DNA from: a virus
Virus record (IMG/VR): IMGVR_UViG_3300031673_000026
Location: 1-64,000 of that record
Direction: 5' to 3' (one strand)
DNA length: 64,000 nt
Below are positions 47,698 through 56,400 of the stretch, piece after piece (positions within the stretch are counted from its first letter, which is position 1; each line of letters opens with the position of its first letter). Under the pieces are notes generated by a model, which was not told where the DNA came from, did no database searches, and saw only the letters and a list, made by a program, of their open reading frames with translations. Position numbers and translations under genes: made by a program.

Positions 47698-49125
47698 ATG
47701 AACCTCTCCGATGAAGAACAAAAGAATCTGTTCGCAAATCGACACCGTTACCGGACGCACCGGGACGGCATTATCATGTTTGCCCGGGAAGTCATGCAGT
47801 GCAACCCGGACAGGCAGCAACGAAAGGCATTAAGGGCATACCGAAAAACCGGTAGAATCGCGGTAAAATCAGGGCACGGGACCGGAAAGACCGTGTTTCT
47901 TGTAATCCTTCTTTTTCATCACCTGTTTTGCTACACCAATTCAATGATAATACCGACCGCGCCTACGGAGAGGCAAATTTACGGGGTGCTATGGAGAGAA
48001 GCGAAACGGTGGATGGTTAAATCGCCTATCCTGGAGAGCCTGTTTGCGTGGACCAAGACCACCATCCACGCACGCGACCCGCTGTACGCGGATATATGGA
48101 TTGCAGAGGGGGCCGTTTCATCAAACCCGGATAGTTTGCCCGGTCGGCATGAAAAGAACATGCTTTTCCTCCTGGATGAGGCTCCTTCGATTAAAGAGGC
48201 GGCCTTTCCTATCATCATGGGGGCAATCACGCAACCGGGGAATAAGGTCGCCATGGTTGGCAACCCTACCAAGATAACCGGGTTCTTCCGCAGCGTATTC
48301 ATGAAGCCGCAGGGGTGGGAAACGATGACGTTTTCATGCCTGGAATCAGACCAAGTGGACCCGTCCTATGCTGTGTCCATGGCCGCCCGCTTTGGTGTTG
48401 ATTCCAATATCTACCGGGTCCGCGTCCTGGGGCAGTTCCCCACCGGCGAAGATAATACGATATTGCCGTTCGATCTGGTTGAGGGTGCGCAAAACCGTAT
48501 CGAAAGCGGTATGACTGACAATCTGCGATGGGGCGGCATGGACGTTGCCAATACCGGGAAAAACAAAACCGTGATATACGCACGGCACGGATACCAGATT
48601 AAGGGCTCTCTGGAATTGGACTGTGCAAGCTCTGACGACGATGTGACGGCAATGAACATTAACGCTGCTATCCGTATGATAAGAAAATACGATCTCGAGG
48701 GTATCAATATCGATAAGGGCGGCTATGGGAAAGCGATATTCGATGGCGTACGGTCGGCAGTGGCGCGATTGAGGATAGACTGCCAGGTGATAGGGGTCGA
48801 TAACGGTGGGGCGGCGAACGATAGCGGTATATACTATAACGCGGGAACCGAGATGTATTTCAATCTCCAGCAATTCCTCAAGGATGCGGTCATCCCGGAT
48901 AACGAGGACCTTTTCCTTGGCCTGGTATGCCGGAAGTACGAAGAGAAAGATGGTAAGCTGTGGATGATCGGCAAGAAAGCCATGATGGAAGCGGCAAAGA
49001 AAGAAGATGTCCCGACGTTCAAGTACCTGGATTATGCTGATGCCCTGGCGCTGTGCTGCTGGGTTATGGGGAGGGAAGTAATTAAGCAGAAAATTAAAGT
49101 TATCCAGAGCCGGAGCGATTGGTGA
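47698..49125 (+). CDS. terL: Terminase large subunit
   Basis: A 475-residue packaging motor. Walker A 'SGHGTGKT' (58-65), Walker B 'MLFLLDEA' (about 155-162), coupling 'GNPTK', and the C-terminal nuclease with 'GGMDVANTGKNKT' (first Asp) and 'KYLDYADALALC' (late Asp). ATP drives DNA into the prohead at the portal. The ribosome binding site is weak. Confidence 0.9.
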   Translation: MNLSDEEQKNLFANRHRYRTHRDGIIMFAREVMQCNPDRQQRKALRAYRKTGRIAVKSGHGTGKTVFLVILLFHHLFCYTNSMIIPTAPTERQIYGVLWREAKRWMVKSPILESLFAWTKTTIHARDPLYADIWIAEGAVSSNPDSLPGRHEKNMLFLLDEAPSIKEAAFPIIMGAITQPGNKVAMVGNPTKITGFFRSVFMKPQGWETMTFSCLESDQVDPSYAVSMAARFGVDSNIYRVRVLGQFPTGEDNTILPFDLVEGAQNRIESGMTDNLRWGGMDVANTGKNKTVIYARHGYQIKGSLELDCASSDDDVTAMNINAAIRMIRKYDLEGINIDKGGYGKAIFDGVRSAVARLRIDCQVIGVDNGGAANDSGIYYNAGTEMYFNLQQFLKDAVIPDNEDLFLGLVCRKYEEKDGKLWMIGKKAMMEAAKKEDVPTFKYLDYADALALCCWVMGREVIKQKIKVIQSRSDW

Positions 49126-49142
49126 CAAAATGATTGAGAAAG

Positions 49143-49171
49143 TTGACAAAACAGGGAGAAGGAAGCATAAT
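49143..49171 (+). promoter_or_regulatory. Leaderless promoter L4
   Basis: TTGACA (49143-49148), 17-base spacer, CATAAT (49166-49171), six bases, ATG at 49178. 12 of the 15 bases from -10 to ATG match the L1 promoter at 17058. Confidence 0.8.
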
Positions 49172-49177
49172 AGTGGT

Positions 49178-49354
49178 ATGAATAAAGCATGTAAAATCAC
49201 AAGATGGTATCTGTGGCATTTCTGGATAAATGCCAGGGTGTCGTTATGGTCTATAGTATATTTCGTATCCCACCTGCTACATGCGATTGTACCAATCAAG
49301 TATACGTCGCATGAGTGGTGGGAAGCAAGAAAGGAGCGAAAGAATGGGAGATAA
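49178..49354 (+). CDS. Small membrane-associated protein, leaderless
   Basis: A 58-residue Trp/aromatic-rich protein with one hydrophobic helix (about 12-35) flanked by basic residues. An ATG at 49130 lies upstream of the promoter and is rejected. Function unknown; it opens the TerL-portal insert. Confidence 0.55.
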   Translation: MNKACKITRWYLWHFWINARVSLWSIVYFVSHLLHAIVPIKYTSHEWWEARKERKNGR

Positions 49355-50027
49355 TAAAGGATTGACGGTTGTAGAAAAATACATTTCAGGCTTAAGCAAA
49401 GATAGCGTAGAATACCTGGGAAGGCAAATTGAGAGGAGGTCGCTCGCTCATTGGGCGCAGGGTTACTTGATGCGACCTAAATGGCTTGTAGATAAAATCG
49501 AAGCGGCGAAACGCCAGACGCAAATTGATCGCATCGCAAAAAGTAATGAAGAGTTAGAGGTGGAGTCTAGAAAAGAGCCATTGCCCGAAAATATCGTGCA
49601 ACTAATACCCCGCATGAAAGAAAACAAAGGGCATATTGAAAGGGTTATCGAGTATATAAGGGGGCGAGTTAGTGCATGTAGCGGTTTTTCTCTAAAAAAA
49701 ATAACGCTTACGTGCCAGCGGGAAGAGACCCCGTACAATTGCATTGGTAGGGGGCCGGGCGGGCGTGGAGTGTATTGGCATGAACCGGACTACAAGCTTC
49801 AGTGTTTTATTCATTTCAACGTTGAGGGCCGCTCATTCGGCGGGGATGGGGAGGACGGCGATTGGTTTTGTTTGTCGTTTACCCAATCCCATAACTGGTA
49901 TGCCGATATCACATTTGGGAGCCCGAAGGAGGCGTTGAAGTGCATGTTTAGTAGGCTAAACCCGGATGCGAAAGGGGCTTTCTTGGAATTGGCTGGAGTT
50001 GGTGGTGTGGATGAGATTGACATGTAA
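49344..50027 (+). CDS. Protein of unknown function between TerL and portal
   Basis: A 227-residue protein; ATG at 49344 with AAGGAGCG upstream. N-terminal helical half, then a Trp/Gly/Asp-rich beta half ('GEDGDWFCLSFTQSHNWYAD'). No motif recognised. Not a usual part of Mu-like head modules. Confidence 0.57.
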   Translation: MGDNKGLTVVEKYISGLSKDSVEYLGRQIERRSLAHWAQGYLMRPKWLVDKIEAAKRQTQIDRIAKSNEELEVESRKEPLPENIVQLIPRMKENKGHIERVIEYIRGRVSACSGFSLKKITLTCQREETPYNCIGRGPGGRGVYWHEPDYKLQCFIHFNVEGRSFGGDGEDGDWFCLSFTQSHNWYADITFGSPKEALKCMFSRLNPDAKGAFLELAGVGGVDEIDM

Positions 50028-50036
50028 GGAGGGAAA

Positions 50037-50738
50037 ATGAAAATATATTTATTCGCCACGACTTCGCTATTCATCATGTTCTTAGTTACGGTGATAAGTT
50101 ATAAGCGGATGCGGCGCAACGATATCTCTGTCAAGGCTACATTGCTCGAGTATCAAAATACAATAGTTATAGCGTCAATTACAGCGGCCTGCGCCTCCGT
50201 GTTCTTCTCTTCGGTATGGCTGGTTGCGAATATACAGTATAGCCCGGATGTCAATATGGCCAAGCTGGAAGAACAATTCTATAGCGGGGTGGCGAGCAAA
50301 GTAGCAAAGCAAAAGAAAATATTATCCGCCCTGAACATCGAACTTAAATCATCCAGAAGTGAATATGCGAATCTTAAAAAATGGAATAAGGACCTGGAAA
50401 AACAACACCGGGAACTATTGGCGAAAGTGGAAAAACCTACAAAAGATACCGTCACCCTAAAAGAACAATGGGAAGGATGCGAGGAGCTACCTACATTATA
50501 CATTACCAAGATAAAATATTATACTTTCAGCAGTCATGAGTGCTGGAGATTTTATGTTAAAAAAGTTGAGCATGGTTATATCGGCGTCTGGTGGAATACC
50601 CAGAATAGAAAAATAACTGATTATTATGAGCTTAGAACCGGGCGCATTCTAAATAAGGATTATTATAGCGATAGTGACTATCATGAGGAGTTGCTTTTCC
50701 TATTCAGCGCCCCTATGAAAAATGTATACGATAAATAA
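50037..50738 (+). CDS. Membrane protein with coiled coil
   Basis: A 233-residue protein with two N-terminal transmembrane helices (about 3-22 and 39-60), a coiled coil (85-130) and a C-terminal beta-rich domain. Could be membrane-anchored with its bulk in the cytoplasm or periplasm. Insert between TerL and portal; possibly superinfection exclusion. AAGGAGG upstream. Confidence 0.57.
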   Translation: MKIYLFATTSLFIMFLVTVISYKRMRRNDISVKATLLEYQNTIVIASITAACASVFFSSVWLVANIQYSPDVNMAKLEEQFYSGVASKVAKQKKILSALNIELKSSRSEYANLKKWNKDLEKQHRELLAKVEKPTKDTVTLKEQWEGCEELPTLYITKIKYYTFSSHECWRFYVKKVEHGYIGVWWNTQNRKITDYYELRTGRILNKDYYSDSDYHEELLFLFSAPMKNVYDK

Positions 50739-50750
50739 GTGAGCTAAAGA

Positions 50751-50969
50751 ATGATCACTAAAACTATCCACGAACGCATACAACGCGCCATACTTAGACG
50801 CAAGCTCCCCGGTAGGTTCTACAGCCTAAGATTGTTTTTCTCCGGCCTGCGGTACTTCTGGAATACATGCGGGGCCTATAGGCTGGACTTCGGTCGGGCG
50901 ACTTCATTCTGGCATACGATTAGATGGTTTTGCGTTCTGTTAGGAAAACCAAAACGGAGCAAAAAATGA
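50751..50969 (+). CDS. Small basic protein
   Basis: A 72-residue Arg/Phe/Trp-rich protein ('RFYSLRLFFSGLRYFWNTCG'). Its stop overlaps the next ATG. Function unknown. Confidence 0.48.
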   Translation: MITKTIHERIQRAILRRKLPGRFYSLRLFFSGLRYFWNTCGAYRLDFGRATSFWHTIRWFCVLLGKPKRSKK

Positions 50970-51175
50970 AACATGTTGCCGGTCCGGCAAAGGGTAGCCG
51001 TGAATATATATACGACAGAATTAGATGTTATGTCCCCGATGAAATACTAGATAGCACCAATATAAAAGAAAGTCCAATCGATATACTCGAGTCGATACAT
51101 TGGCGATTAAGTCACGGCTATGAAGCAATGGCGGTGCTGAATCCATTTTTTAGCGGTGGGCCCATATGTCGATAG
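50966..51175 (+). CDS. Small protein of unknown function
   Basis: A 69-residue protein; ATG at 50966 overlaps the previous TGA, with CGGAGC upstream. Function unknown. Confidence 0.5.
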   Translation: MKHVAGPAKGSREYIYDRIRCYVPDEILDSTNIKESPIDILESIHWRLSHGYEAMAVLNPFFSGGPICR

Positions 51176-51186
51176 ATATGATAAAG

Positions 51187-51215
51187 TTGAAATAATGCCG
51201 AATCTATGCGATAAT
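51187..51215 (+). promoter_or_regulatory. Promoter of the portal gene
   Basis: TTGAAA (51187-51192), 17-base spacer, GATAAT (51210-51215). Unlike the leaderless class there are 19 bases from -10 to the ATG at 51235, with AGAGG in between, so this one makes a normal short leader. Confidence 0.65.
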
Positions 51216-51234
51216 CCCGCAGAGGTATAAAAAC

Positions 51235-52575
51235 ATGAAAGATAATAACGATAACATCGACCTTATGCAAGTCAAGGAGATGTACGGAAAGGAATTCGCG
51301 GAGCTAACCGAACGGGTAAGTCTGGCAGAGGCAGCGGTTGCGGCAGCAAAGAAACCGAAACCCGGAGAGGTAAAGGTCGCACGGGACTATGAAAATTGGG
51401 AAGATGATCTTAATTCCAACCTGGGTGAGGGGCAGGATAAGGTTGATGCGATTAAGGCAATGGACGTGGGGGATATCAGGCTATCAGGCATCACAAGTGA
51501 CAGGATACTTGCGATAACCGGCACCAAGCGACAAATTGTGGGGGAAGGCGCCGAAGCGGACGCGACACGGGAAATGTTCGGAAGGTTCAATAATTTTTCT
51601 GATATCCTCACGCAGGTAATAACACCGGCATTGAAGGGCGGAGCAGGCCATATAGAGCAGGTATGGGGCCTGGTAGATGGGAAATTTATATACGAAAATT
51701 TAATCCCCCGGTCCCCGGCAAAATTTAAATTTGATAAAGATAATAATACCTTACTCGTTACTGAGGATAACAGTGATGGGGCGAAGGTTGCCGATAATAA
51801 ATTTCAGACACTAACTTACCGGTCCGAATTCGGAAACAAGTACGGCTTTGGGCTGTACGAGCAGGTGTACAAAATGTACGCTATGAAAAAGATTGTTTTC
51901 CCGTTCTGGGGTCAGGCGTGCGAGAAGAAATCAACCGGGGTAACGACCGTCGGGCTACCAGAAGGTGGTGTTAGTTCCGAAAACATGGGATTGCTCGAAG
52001 CGTTCATCAAAGGAACTCGCGTCAATACAGGGGTTATACTCCCTTTCGGGATGACCGTCGATATCAAGCATATGACCGGAGACTTTTCAAGGGACTTTGA
52101 AATGTTTATTTCCGCTATTGATAAGGCATACGCCATCTTGATTTTAGGGCAAACACTCACTTCCGACATTGGAAACGTAGGCTCTAAGGCGGCCGCGACT
52201 GTTCACAATAAGGTAAGACAGGACATACTAGCCGCGGACACCCTTTGGGTAGAAAACTATATCAACGATGGACTTATCATGCCTTACATTAATTTTAATT
52301 TTCCGAACGTCAAGGAATATCCTAAGTGGCGGCTATCCGCGGAAGAAGGCGAAGACCTCGAAGCCCTGGCCAAGGTCCTGGATATCCTCACGAAATTGGG
52401 ATTCAAGACGGTTCCCACTGAGTGGATACACGAAAAGTTTTCGATCCCTATCCCGGCAGACGGTTCGCCTGTTCTGGAATTACCCGGGGCGGGGGCCGCG
52501 CAGCCTGGAGAAAGTGGTACGAATCTGTGGGAAAACAGGGCGAAGTGGGTTAAGGCGCTTTATGAGATTGTTTAA
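51235..52575 (+). CDS. DUF935 (Mu gp29-like) portal protein
   Basis: A 446-residue portal, the dodecameric ring through which DNA enters and leaves. The C-terminal core 'ILGQTLTSDIGNVGSKAAAT' followed by 'HNKVRQDILAAD' is the DUF935 signature; 'GSPVLELPGAGA' begins the disordered tail. Somewhat short for the family (about 500). Own promoter upstream. Confidence 0.9.
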   Translation: MKDNNDNIDLMQVKEMYGKEFAELTERVSLAEAAVAAAKKPKPGEVKVARDYENWEDDLNSNLGEGQDKVDAIKAMDVGDIRLSGITSDRILAITGTKRQIVGEGAEADATREMFGRFNNFSDILTQVITPALKGGAGHIEQVWGLVDGKFIYENLIPRSPAKFKFDKDNNTLLVTEDNSDGAKVADNKFQTLTYRSEFGNKYGFGLYEQVYKMYAMKKIVFPFWGQACEKKSTGVTTVGLPEGGVSSENMGLLEAFIKGTRVNTGVILPFGMTVDIKHMTGDFSRDFEMFISAIDKAYAILILGQTLTSDIGNVGSKAAATVHNKVRQDILAADTLWVENYINDGLIMPYINFNFPNVKEYPKWRLSAEEGEDLEALAKVLDILTKLGFKTVPTEWIHEKFSIPIPADGSPVLELPGAGAAQPGESGTNLWENRAKWVKALYEIV

Positions 52576-52586
52576 GGAGGAAAGAA

Positions 52587-52748
52587 ATGGTCACACATTT
52601 AATTTGGATTTTAGTTTGCCTGGCATACGGGTTTGTGAGTTACCGCTTAGGTAGGCTAAGGAGCTACCGCGAAATGAGTGCGGATATAGGCAAGGCCACA
52701 GAAGCGGTGAGAGGTCTGTTTGATAATGGTGGTGAAATAAAGAAATGA
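52587..52748 (+). CDS. 53-residue membrane miniprotein
   Basis: ATG at 52587 with TAAGGAGG upstream. One N-terminal hydrophobic helix ('LIWILVCLAYGFV') then a charged tail. Sits between portal and head maturation genes; function unknown. Confidence 0.5.
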   Translation: MVTHLIWILVCLAYGFVSYRLGRLRSYREMSADIGKATEAVRGLFDNGGEIKK

Positions 52749-52794
52749 AATATTTAAGCGGGAGTTGGACCGCCACTTAAAATAAGGAGAAAAG

Positions 52795-53121
52795 ATGAAA
52801 AATTATCAAGAGCTAAGGGACATAGTCGAGGCGGCAGGCAAGATTGGCTATGCGGTTAGGTGCCGCTGTTGTGAATACGCCGGCAGTGCAGGCTCGTATA
52901 TAACGAGTTCCCTTGACAAAGATTCGGGGGATATGGAAGTGTGGCTTAACTGCCCCAAATGCAATCATGGCAGCGTAGAAATAGCCGAAGACATTGGGTT
53001 GAGTAGCACGGAAATACTTGATTTGCAAAGCGGGAAAAAGAATATGGGTTTCGACTTTAGCAGGCTTGAGGCGTTCACTGAGAAATGCCAGGGAGAAAAC
53101 AATGTACACAATAAATTATGA
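52795..53121 (+). CDS. Zinc-ribbon protein in the head region
   Basis: A 108-residue protein: 'RCRCCEYAGS' and 'NCPKCNHGS' form a ribbon in the middle. Overlaps the first ClpP-like gene by 20 bases. Not a usual head component. Confidence 0.55.
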   Translation: MKNYQELRDIVEAAGKIGYAVRCRCCEYAGSAGSYITSSLDKDSGDMEVWLNCPKCNHGSVEIAEDIGLSSTEILDLQSGKKNMGFDFSRLEAFTEKCQGENNVHNKL

Positions 53122-53680
53122 AGGTGACGTCGATGAAGAAATGGTGGTTTTCTTTGTGAAGGAACTGAATTCGGCGACCGGTGATGAGGACATGACGATA
53201 TACCTGTCCTCCGATGGTGGTACCATGGCGTGCGCGGAAGTAATAATCGATGTGATAAGCAGGGCCGCAGTCAATAGGAACGTAACACTAGTCGCCAATT
53301 GGTCGGTGTCAAGTTGCGGCGCCTTGATATTCTTAGAAAGCATATGCAATAAATGCGTACTGCCGTCAGCGCACGGGGTACTTCACGAATTGTCAAGCTA
53401 TGACAACTCATTGATGATGAAGAGAGAAGACCCGCTACACGTAGGTCTTGAAAAAAGTCATGCGAAGTTACAAGAAAGTAAGATGAAACTATTCCGAATT
53501 ATCGGACTAAGCGAAAAGGAATTATCCGATATCAAGAAAGGCAAGGATATTTATTTTGATGCCGAAAGGTTGCGGGAATTTGTCGCTAACGTCGAAGCTG
53601 CCCGGGCCGAAAATTTAAAAGATTTACAAAAAGGTCTTATCGATCATTTCAGTGGGGAAACGGACGGTGACAGAAAATGA
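53102..53680 (+). CDS. ClpP-like serine protease 1
   Basis: A 192-residue ClpP/crotonase-fold protein. 'IYLSSDGGTMACAEVIID' matches the ClpP N-S-P-G-G oxyanion strand, 'SVSSCGALIF' aligns Ser71 with the catalytic Ser, and 'HGVLHE' places His95, 24 residues later as in ClpP. Gly73 of the elbow is kept. In many phages such proteins process head proteins, but this genome also has a Mu gpI-type protease, so another role is possible. Confidence 0.72.
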   Translation: MYTINYEGDVDEEMVVFFVKELNSATGDEDMTIYLSSDGGTMACAEVIIDVISRAAVNRNVTLVANWSVSSCGALIFLESICNKCVLPSAHGVLHELSSYDNSLMMKREDPLHVGLEKSHAKLQESKMKLFRIIGLSEKELSDIKKGKDIYFDAERLREFVANVEAARAENLKDLQKGLIDHFSGETDGDRK

Positions 53681-54204
53681 AAGCAATAGGATGGCGTGGC
53701 GATATCGACGCGGAAGCGTTGGGATTTTTTATAGATCAACTTAACGATACGGAGCCGGAGGAATCGGTATGCATATATATCGATTCGTCTGGCGGGCAGC
53801 CGGACTGTAGCGATGCGATTATCGATGTTATAGACCGATTCTCTGAGGACAGAAATTTGACACTTGCTGCCTACTGGGAAATATCGAGTGCCGCGTTTCA
53901 GATATTCATGAAGAGTAGGTGCGAAAAGGTGGTCCTCCCGGGCGCCCATGCGATAGTCCATAAGACAACACACCGAAATAACACACTGATGATGGACCGT
54001 GGCGACCCTTTGCACGTAGGCGTCGCATGCCAAAACGAAATGTTGCAGGTTGAAAAGTTGTCCTGGTTCTCTTCGATTGAGCTAACTGAAAGCGAAATGA
54101 GTGTAATAAAAAATAACGGAGACGTGTACCTCAATGCTAAAAGGTTGCGGGAAATCGTTAACAACATCGATACCGGTAAGCTCACCAACCAAAACAATAA
54201 ATGA
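53677..54204 (+). CDS. ClpP-like serine protease 2 (paralogue)
   Basis: A 175-residue tandem paralogue: 'IYIDSSGGQPDCSDAIIDVI', Ser71 ('EISSAAFQIF') and His95 ('HAIVHK') sit at the same numbers as in protein 1, but the Gly after Ser-x is Ala here. 4-base overlap. Could form mixed rings with protein 1 or be a weakened copy. Confidence 0.7.
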   Translation: MKAIGWRGDIDAEALGFFIDQLNDTEPEESVCIYIDSSGGQPDCSDAIIDVIDRFSEDRNLTLAAYWEISSAAFQIFMKSRCEKVVLPGAHAIVHKTTHRNNTLMMDRGDPLHVGVACQNEMLQVEKLSWFSSIELTESEMSVIKNNGDVYLNAKRLREIVNNIDTGKLTNQNNK

Positions 54205-55913
54205 CCATCGAACAAATAATCATTAAGTCTATCGAAATAGCCCGCGAGAAAATATACGCGAAACAGGTACTTGTCTGGATTAAGGAAATCCAGGAGATGA
54301 AAACTTTCATGTCACCGGTCAAGATATCGGAGATGAACCACTCCCTTGCTGTGCTGCTAGAAAAATCAATGATGTTAGCCTATGCGCTGGGGACCTTTGA
54401 GGAGACAGAAGTTATTAATCGGCAAATCGAACCGCAGCTAAAGGATTATATATCGAAAGAAGTCTGGCAAACGATAGGTTACGATGAGGCGTTGCAGTTC
54501 CTGAACAGCAAGAAGATCATATCGCCGCAGGCCTTTAAAGAGGCGTCCGCACAAATCAAGGCGATAGCGTTCTCGGTACAGCATATCGAAACACAAAACG
54601 CATTACTTGCAACGAAAATCCACCTGAAAGATACTATCGACCAGGGGCTTTCGCTGTCCGATTTTAAGAAGACGATGGGCGGTGTATACACGAAATACGG
54701 TATCACCCCGTTGAGTGACCGCCATATCGAGACGGTATTTCGCACCAACATTCAAAGTACCTACAACCAGGCCCATTGGGATACCGCGCAAGGTAGCAAA
54801 TATGTGGTAATGCTGGAGTTCCTGGGTATAGAAGACGATAGACAATCGGATATTTGCGCGCCGTTTAACGGATTTATTGCCCTAAAGACAGACCCAATTT
54901 GGAACACCATCCGGCCGGTGAACCATTACCAATGTAGGACCGGGATAGGGTCGATAACTAAGGCGCGGGCGGACCGGGAGGGGCTAAAGCCTTCGCCGCG
55001 TCCATCAAAAGACGATATCGGCAGGATACATGGAGATTTCAATAGTATGCCCCGGACGTTGAAGGGGCAGAGGGTCAGGATCGATAGGCTTTATGAAAGA
55101 AAGGTAAAGGCGAACGGGGCATTGGCAAGAGAAATCTTAAACCCGAATGATGTGGTTGTTGAGAGGATGAAAAAGAACCTCGGTATTGAAACCGTAGATG
55201 TGAGAAGGATAAAGGACGCCAGAATACTAAGTGATGTAGAAGCTCAGCTAAACAAGTTGATATTAGACGACAAGTACAAGCGAAAATTAAAATCGCTAAC
55301 CGAACGAGTCAACGGCGCGTTGATGTGGGGCGGCAACGGCAAGATAAAACTAAACCCCAACATGCTCGGAGACTACGACGATGTTATCCAGAGAATATAT
55401 GATAGTGTAAAGCGGGGGTGGTCGCCGGGCGGGGTAAGTAGTGCGGATGGGATAAAATCCGTTATATCGCACGAATTTGCACACCACCTAACCCTCACGG
55501 AGATAAATAGCGGCACTGGGCTATTTAATGATTTCAGGAAGATTCAAAGCGCGTATAAAGACAAGCTTTCAAGGTTGCTAAATAACAAGGCGGCTAAAAA
55601 TAGGGCTATAAAAAAAGAAATAAGCGATACCGTCAATAGAATAAATGCAAAAATAAAGGCCGGCGACATAACGAAAAAGAACGGGAATATGGTAATCGAA
55701 TCCAGGGTCAATCAGTTACAGGCAAAGATCGATGCGATAAATAAAGCATACCGTGAAGAAAAGGCAAAAATATACGTAAGCGACTATGCCAGAACGAATC
55801 TCAACGAATTCGTCGCGGAATCGTTTCGGATGTATAAGCACTCCAATAGCCCATCGCCTTACGCGACGCAGGTGGGGAAGCTTATCGATAAAAAATACAA
55901 GACAGGGGGATAA
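54201..55913 (+). CDS. Mu gpF/SPP1 gp7-like head protein fused to a metallopeptidase
   Basis: A 570-residue two-part protein. Residues 1-270 are a minor head protein: the signature 'DDRQSDICAPFNG' and 'PVNHYQCRTG' is the conserved D-R-T---C---dG ... H--CRC of the gpF/gp7 family. Residues 330-570 contain 'SHEFAHHLTLTE' (HExxH zinc motif) and a later 'NEFVAESFRMY' supplying the third ligand Glu. These peptidase domains are often fused to toxins or head proteins delivered into cells, so it may be packaged and ejected. Active-site residues are intact. Confidence 0.78.
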   Translation: MTIEQIIIKSIEIAREKIYAKQVLVWIKEIQEMKTFMSPVKISEMNHSLAVLLEKSMMLAYALGTFEETEVINRQIEPQLKDYISKEVWQTIGYDEALQFLNSKKIISPQAFKEASAQIKAIAFSVQHIETQNALLATKIHLKDTIDQGLSLSDFKKTMGGVYTKYGITPLSDRHIETVFRTNIQSTYNQAHWDTAQGSKYVVMLEFLGIEDDRQSDICAPFNGFIALKTDPIWNTIRPVNHYQCRTGIGSITKARADREGLKPSPRPSKDDIGRIHGDFNSMPRTLKGQRVRIDRLYERKVKANGALAREILNPNDVVVERMKKNLGIETVDVRRIKDARILSDVEAQLNKLILDDKYKRKLKSLTERVNGALMWGGNGKIKLNPNMLGDYDDVIQRIYDSVKRGWSPGGVSSADGIKSVISHEFAHHLTLTEINSGTGLFNDFRKIQSAYKDKLSRLLNNKAAKNRAIKKEISDTVNRINAKIKAGDITKKNGNMVIESRVNQLQAKIDAINKAYREEKAKIYVSDYARTNLNEFVAESFRMYKHSNSPSPYATQVGKLIDKKYKTGG

Positions 55914-55914
55914 G

Positions 55915-56109
55915 GTGACAGTATATATGCCAATATGCAAAGACTGTGAATATCTTCATAGTGATAATGACCAGGGGTTAACCTGTGATGCGTTCCCGTC
56001 CGGCATACCGATGAAGGTCGTAACGGGAGACGATAAACACGAATCACCCCTACCAGGCCAAAAAAACAATATAGTGTTTAAGCGCGATGGAAAAAAGGAT
56101 TCAAAATGA
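55915..56109 (+). CDS. Small Cys-containing protein
   Basis: A 64-residue protein; GTG at 55915 with GGGGGAT upstream. 'ICKDCEYLHSDNDQGLTCDAFPSGIP' region has C-x2-C and a further Cys, the pattern of small phage proteins found next to gpF-like head genes. Function unknown. Confidence 0.55.
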   Translation: MTVYMPICKDCEYLHSDNDQGLTCDAFPSGIPMKVVTGDDKHESPLPGQKNNIVFKRDGKKDSK

Positions 56110-56267
56110 AAATAATAGTAATCACACTAACACGCGGCGATGATAAAGGGGTTATCGGGAAACAATTCTGGATGCATCAGGGTGAGGACGCGGAAAAATA
56201 TTACCTGGAGCGGTTACAAGAAAATTATCCGGGGCAATCTACTTCAATTCATATCATAAAATCGTAG
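56106..56267 (+). CDS. 53-residue protein
   Basis: ATG at 56106 overlaps the previous stop (ATGA). A strand-helix-strand miniprotein ('IIVITLTRGDD' then 'AEKYYLERLQENY'). Function unknown. Confidence 0.5.
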   Translation: MKIIVITLTRGDDKGVIGKQFWMHQGEDAEKYYLERLQENYPGQSTSIHIIKS

Positions 56268-56284
56268 AAAAATAAAAAATATTG

Positions 56285-56313
56285 TTGACAAATCGAAATT
56301 AAGCATATATAAT
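56285..56313 (+). promoter_or_regulatory. Leaderless promoter L5
   Basis: TTGACA (56285-56290), 17-base spacer, TATAAT (56308-56313), six bases, ATG at 56320. The ATG opens a 26-codon frame, not the long downstream gene, which starts 40 bases later in another frame. Confidence 0.82.
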
Positions 56314-56319
56314 TACAGC

Positions 56320-56400
56320 ATGGCGAACAAAAATGGAACGTTTAGAAATGGGGGTGACCATGCCGAAGGGAAAACAAGATATAAAGAACACGGGGTATAA
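56320..56400 (+). CDS. 26-codon leaderless upstream frame
   Basis: An ATG exactly at the predicted transcript start opens a 26-codon frame that ends 40 bases inside the next gene, in a different frame. It may be a leader peptide whose translation opens the start of 56360, or only a transcript that happens to begin AUG. The geometry matches the other leaderless starts. Confidence 0.4.
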   Translation: MANKNGTFRNGGDHAEGKTRYKEHGV

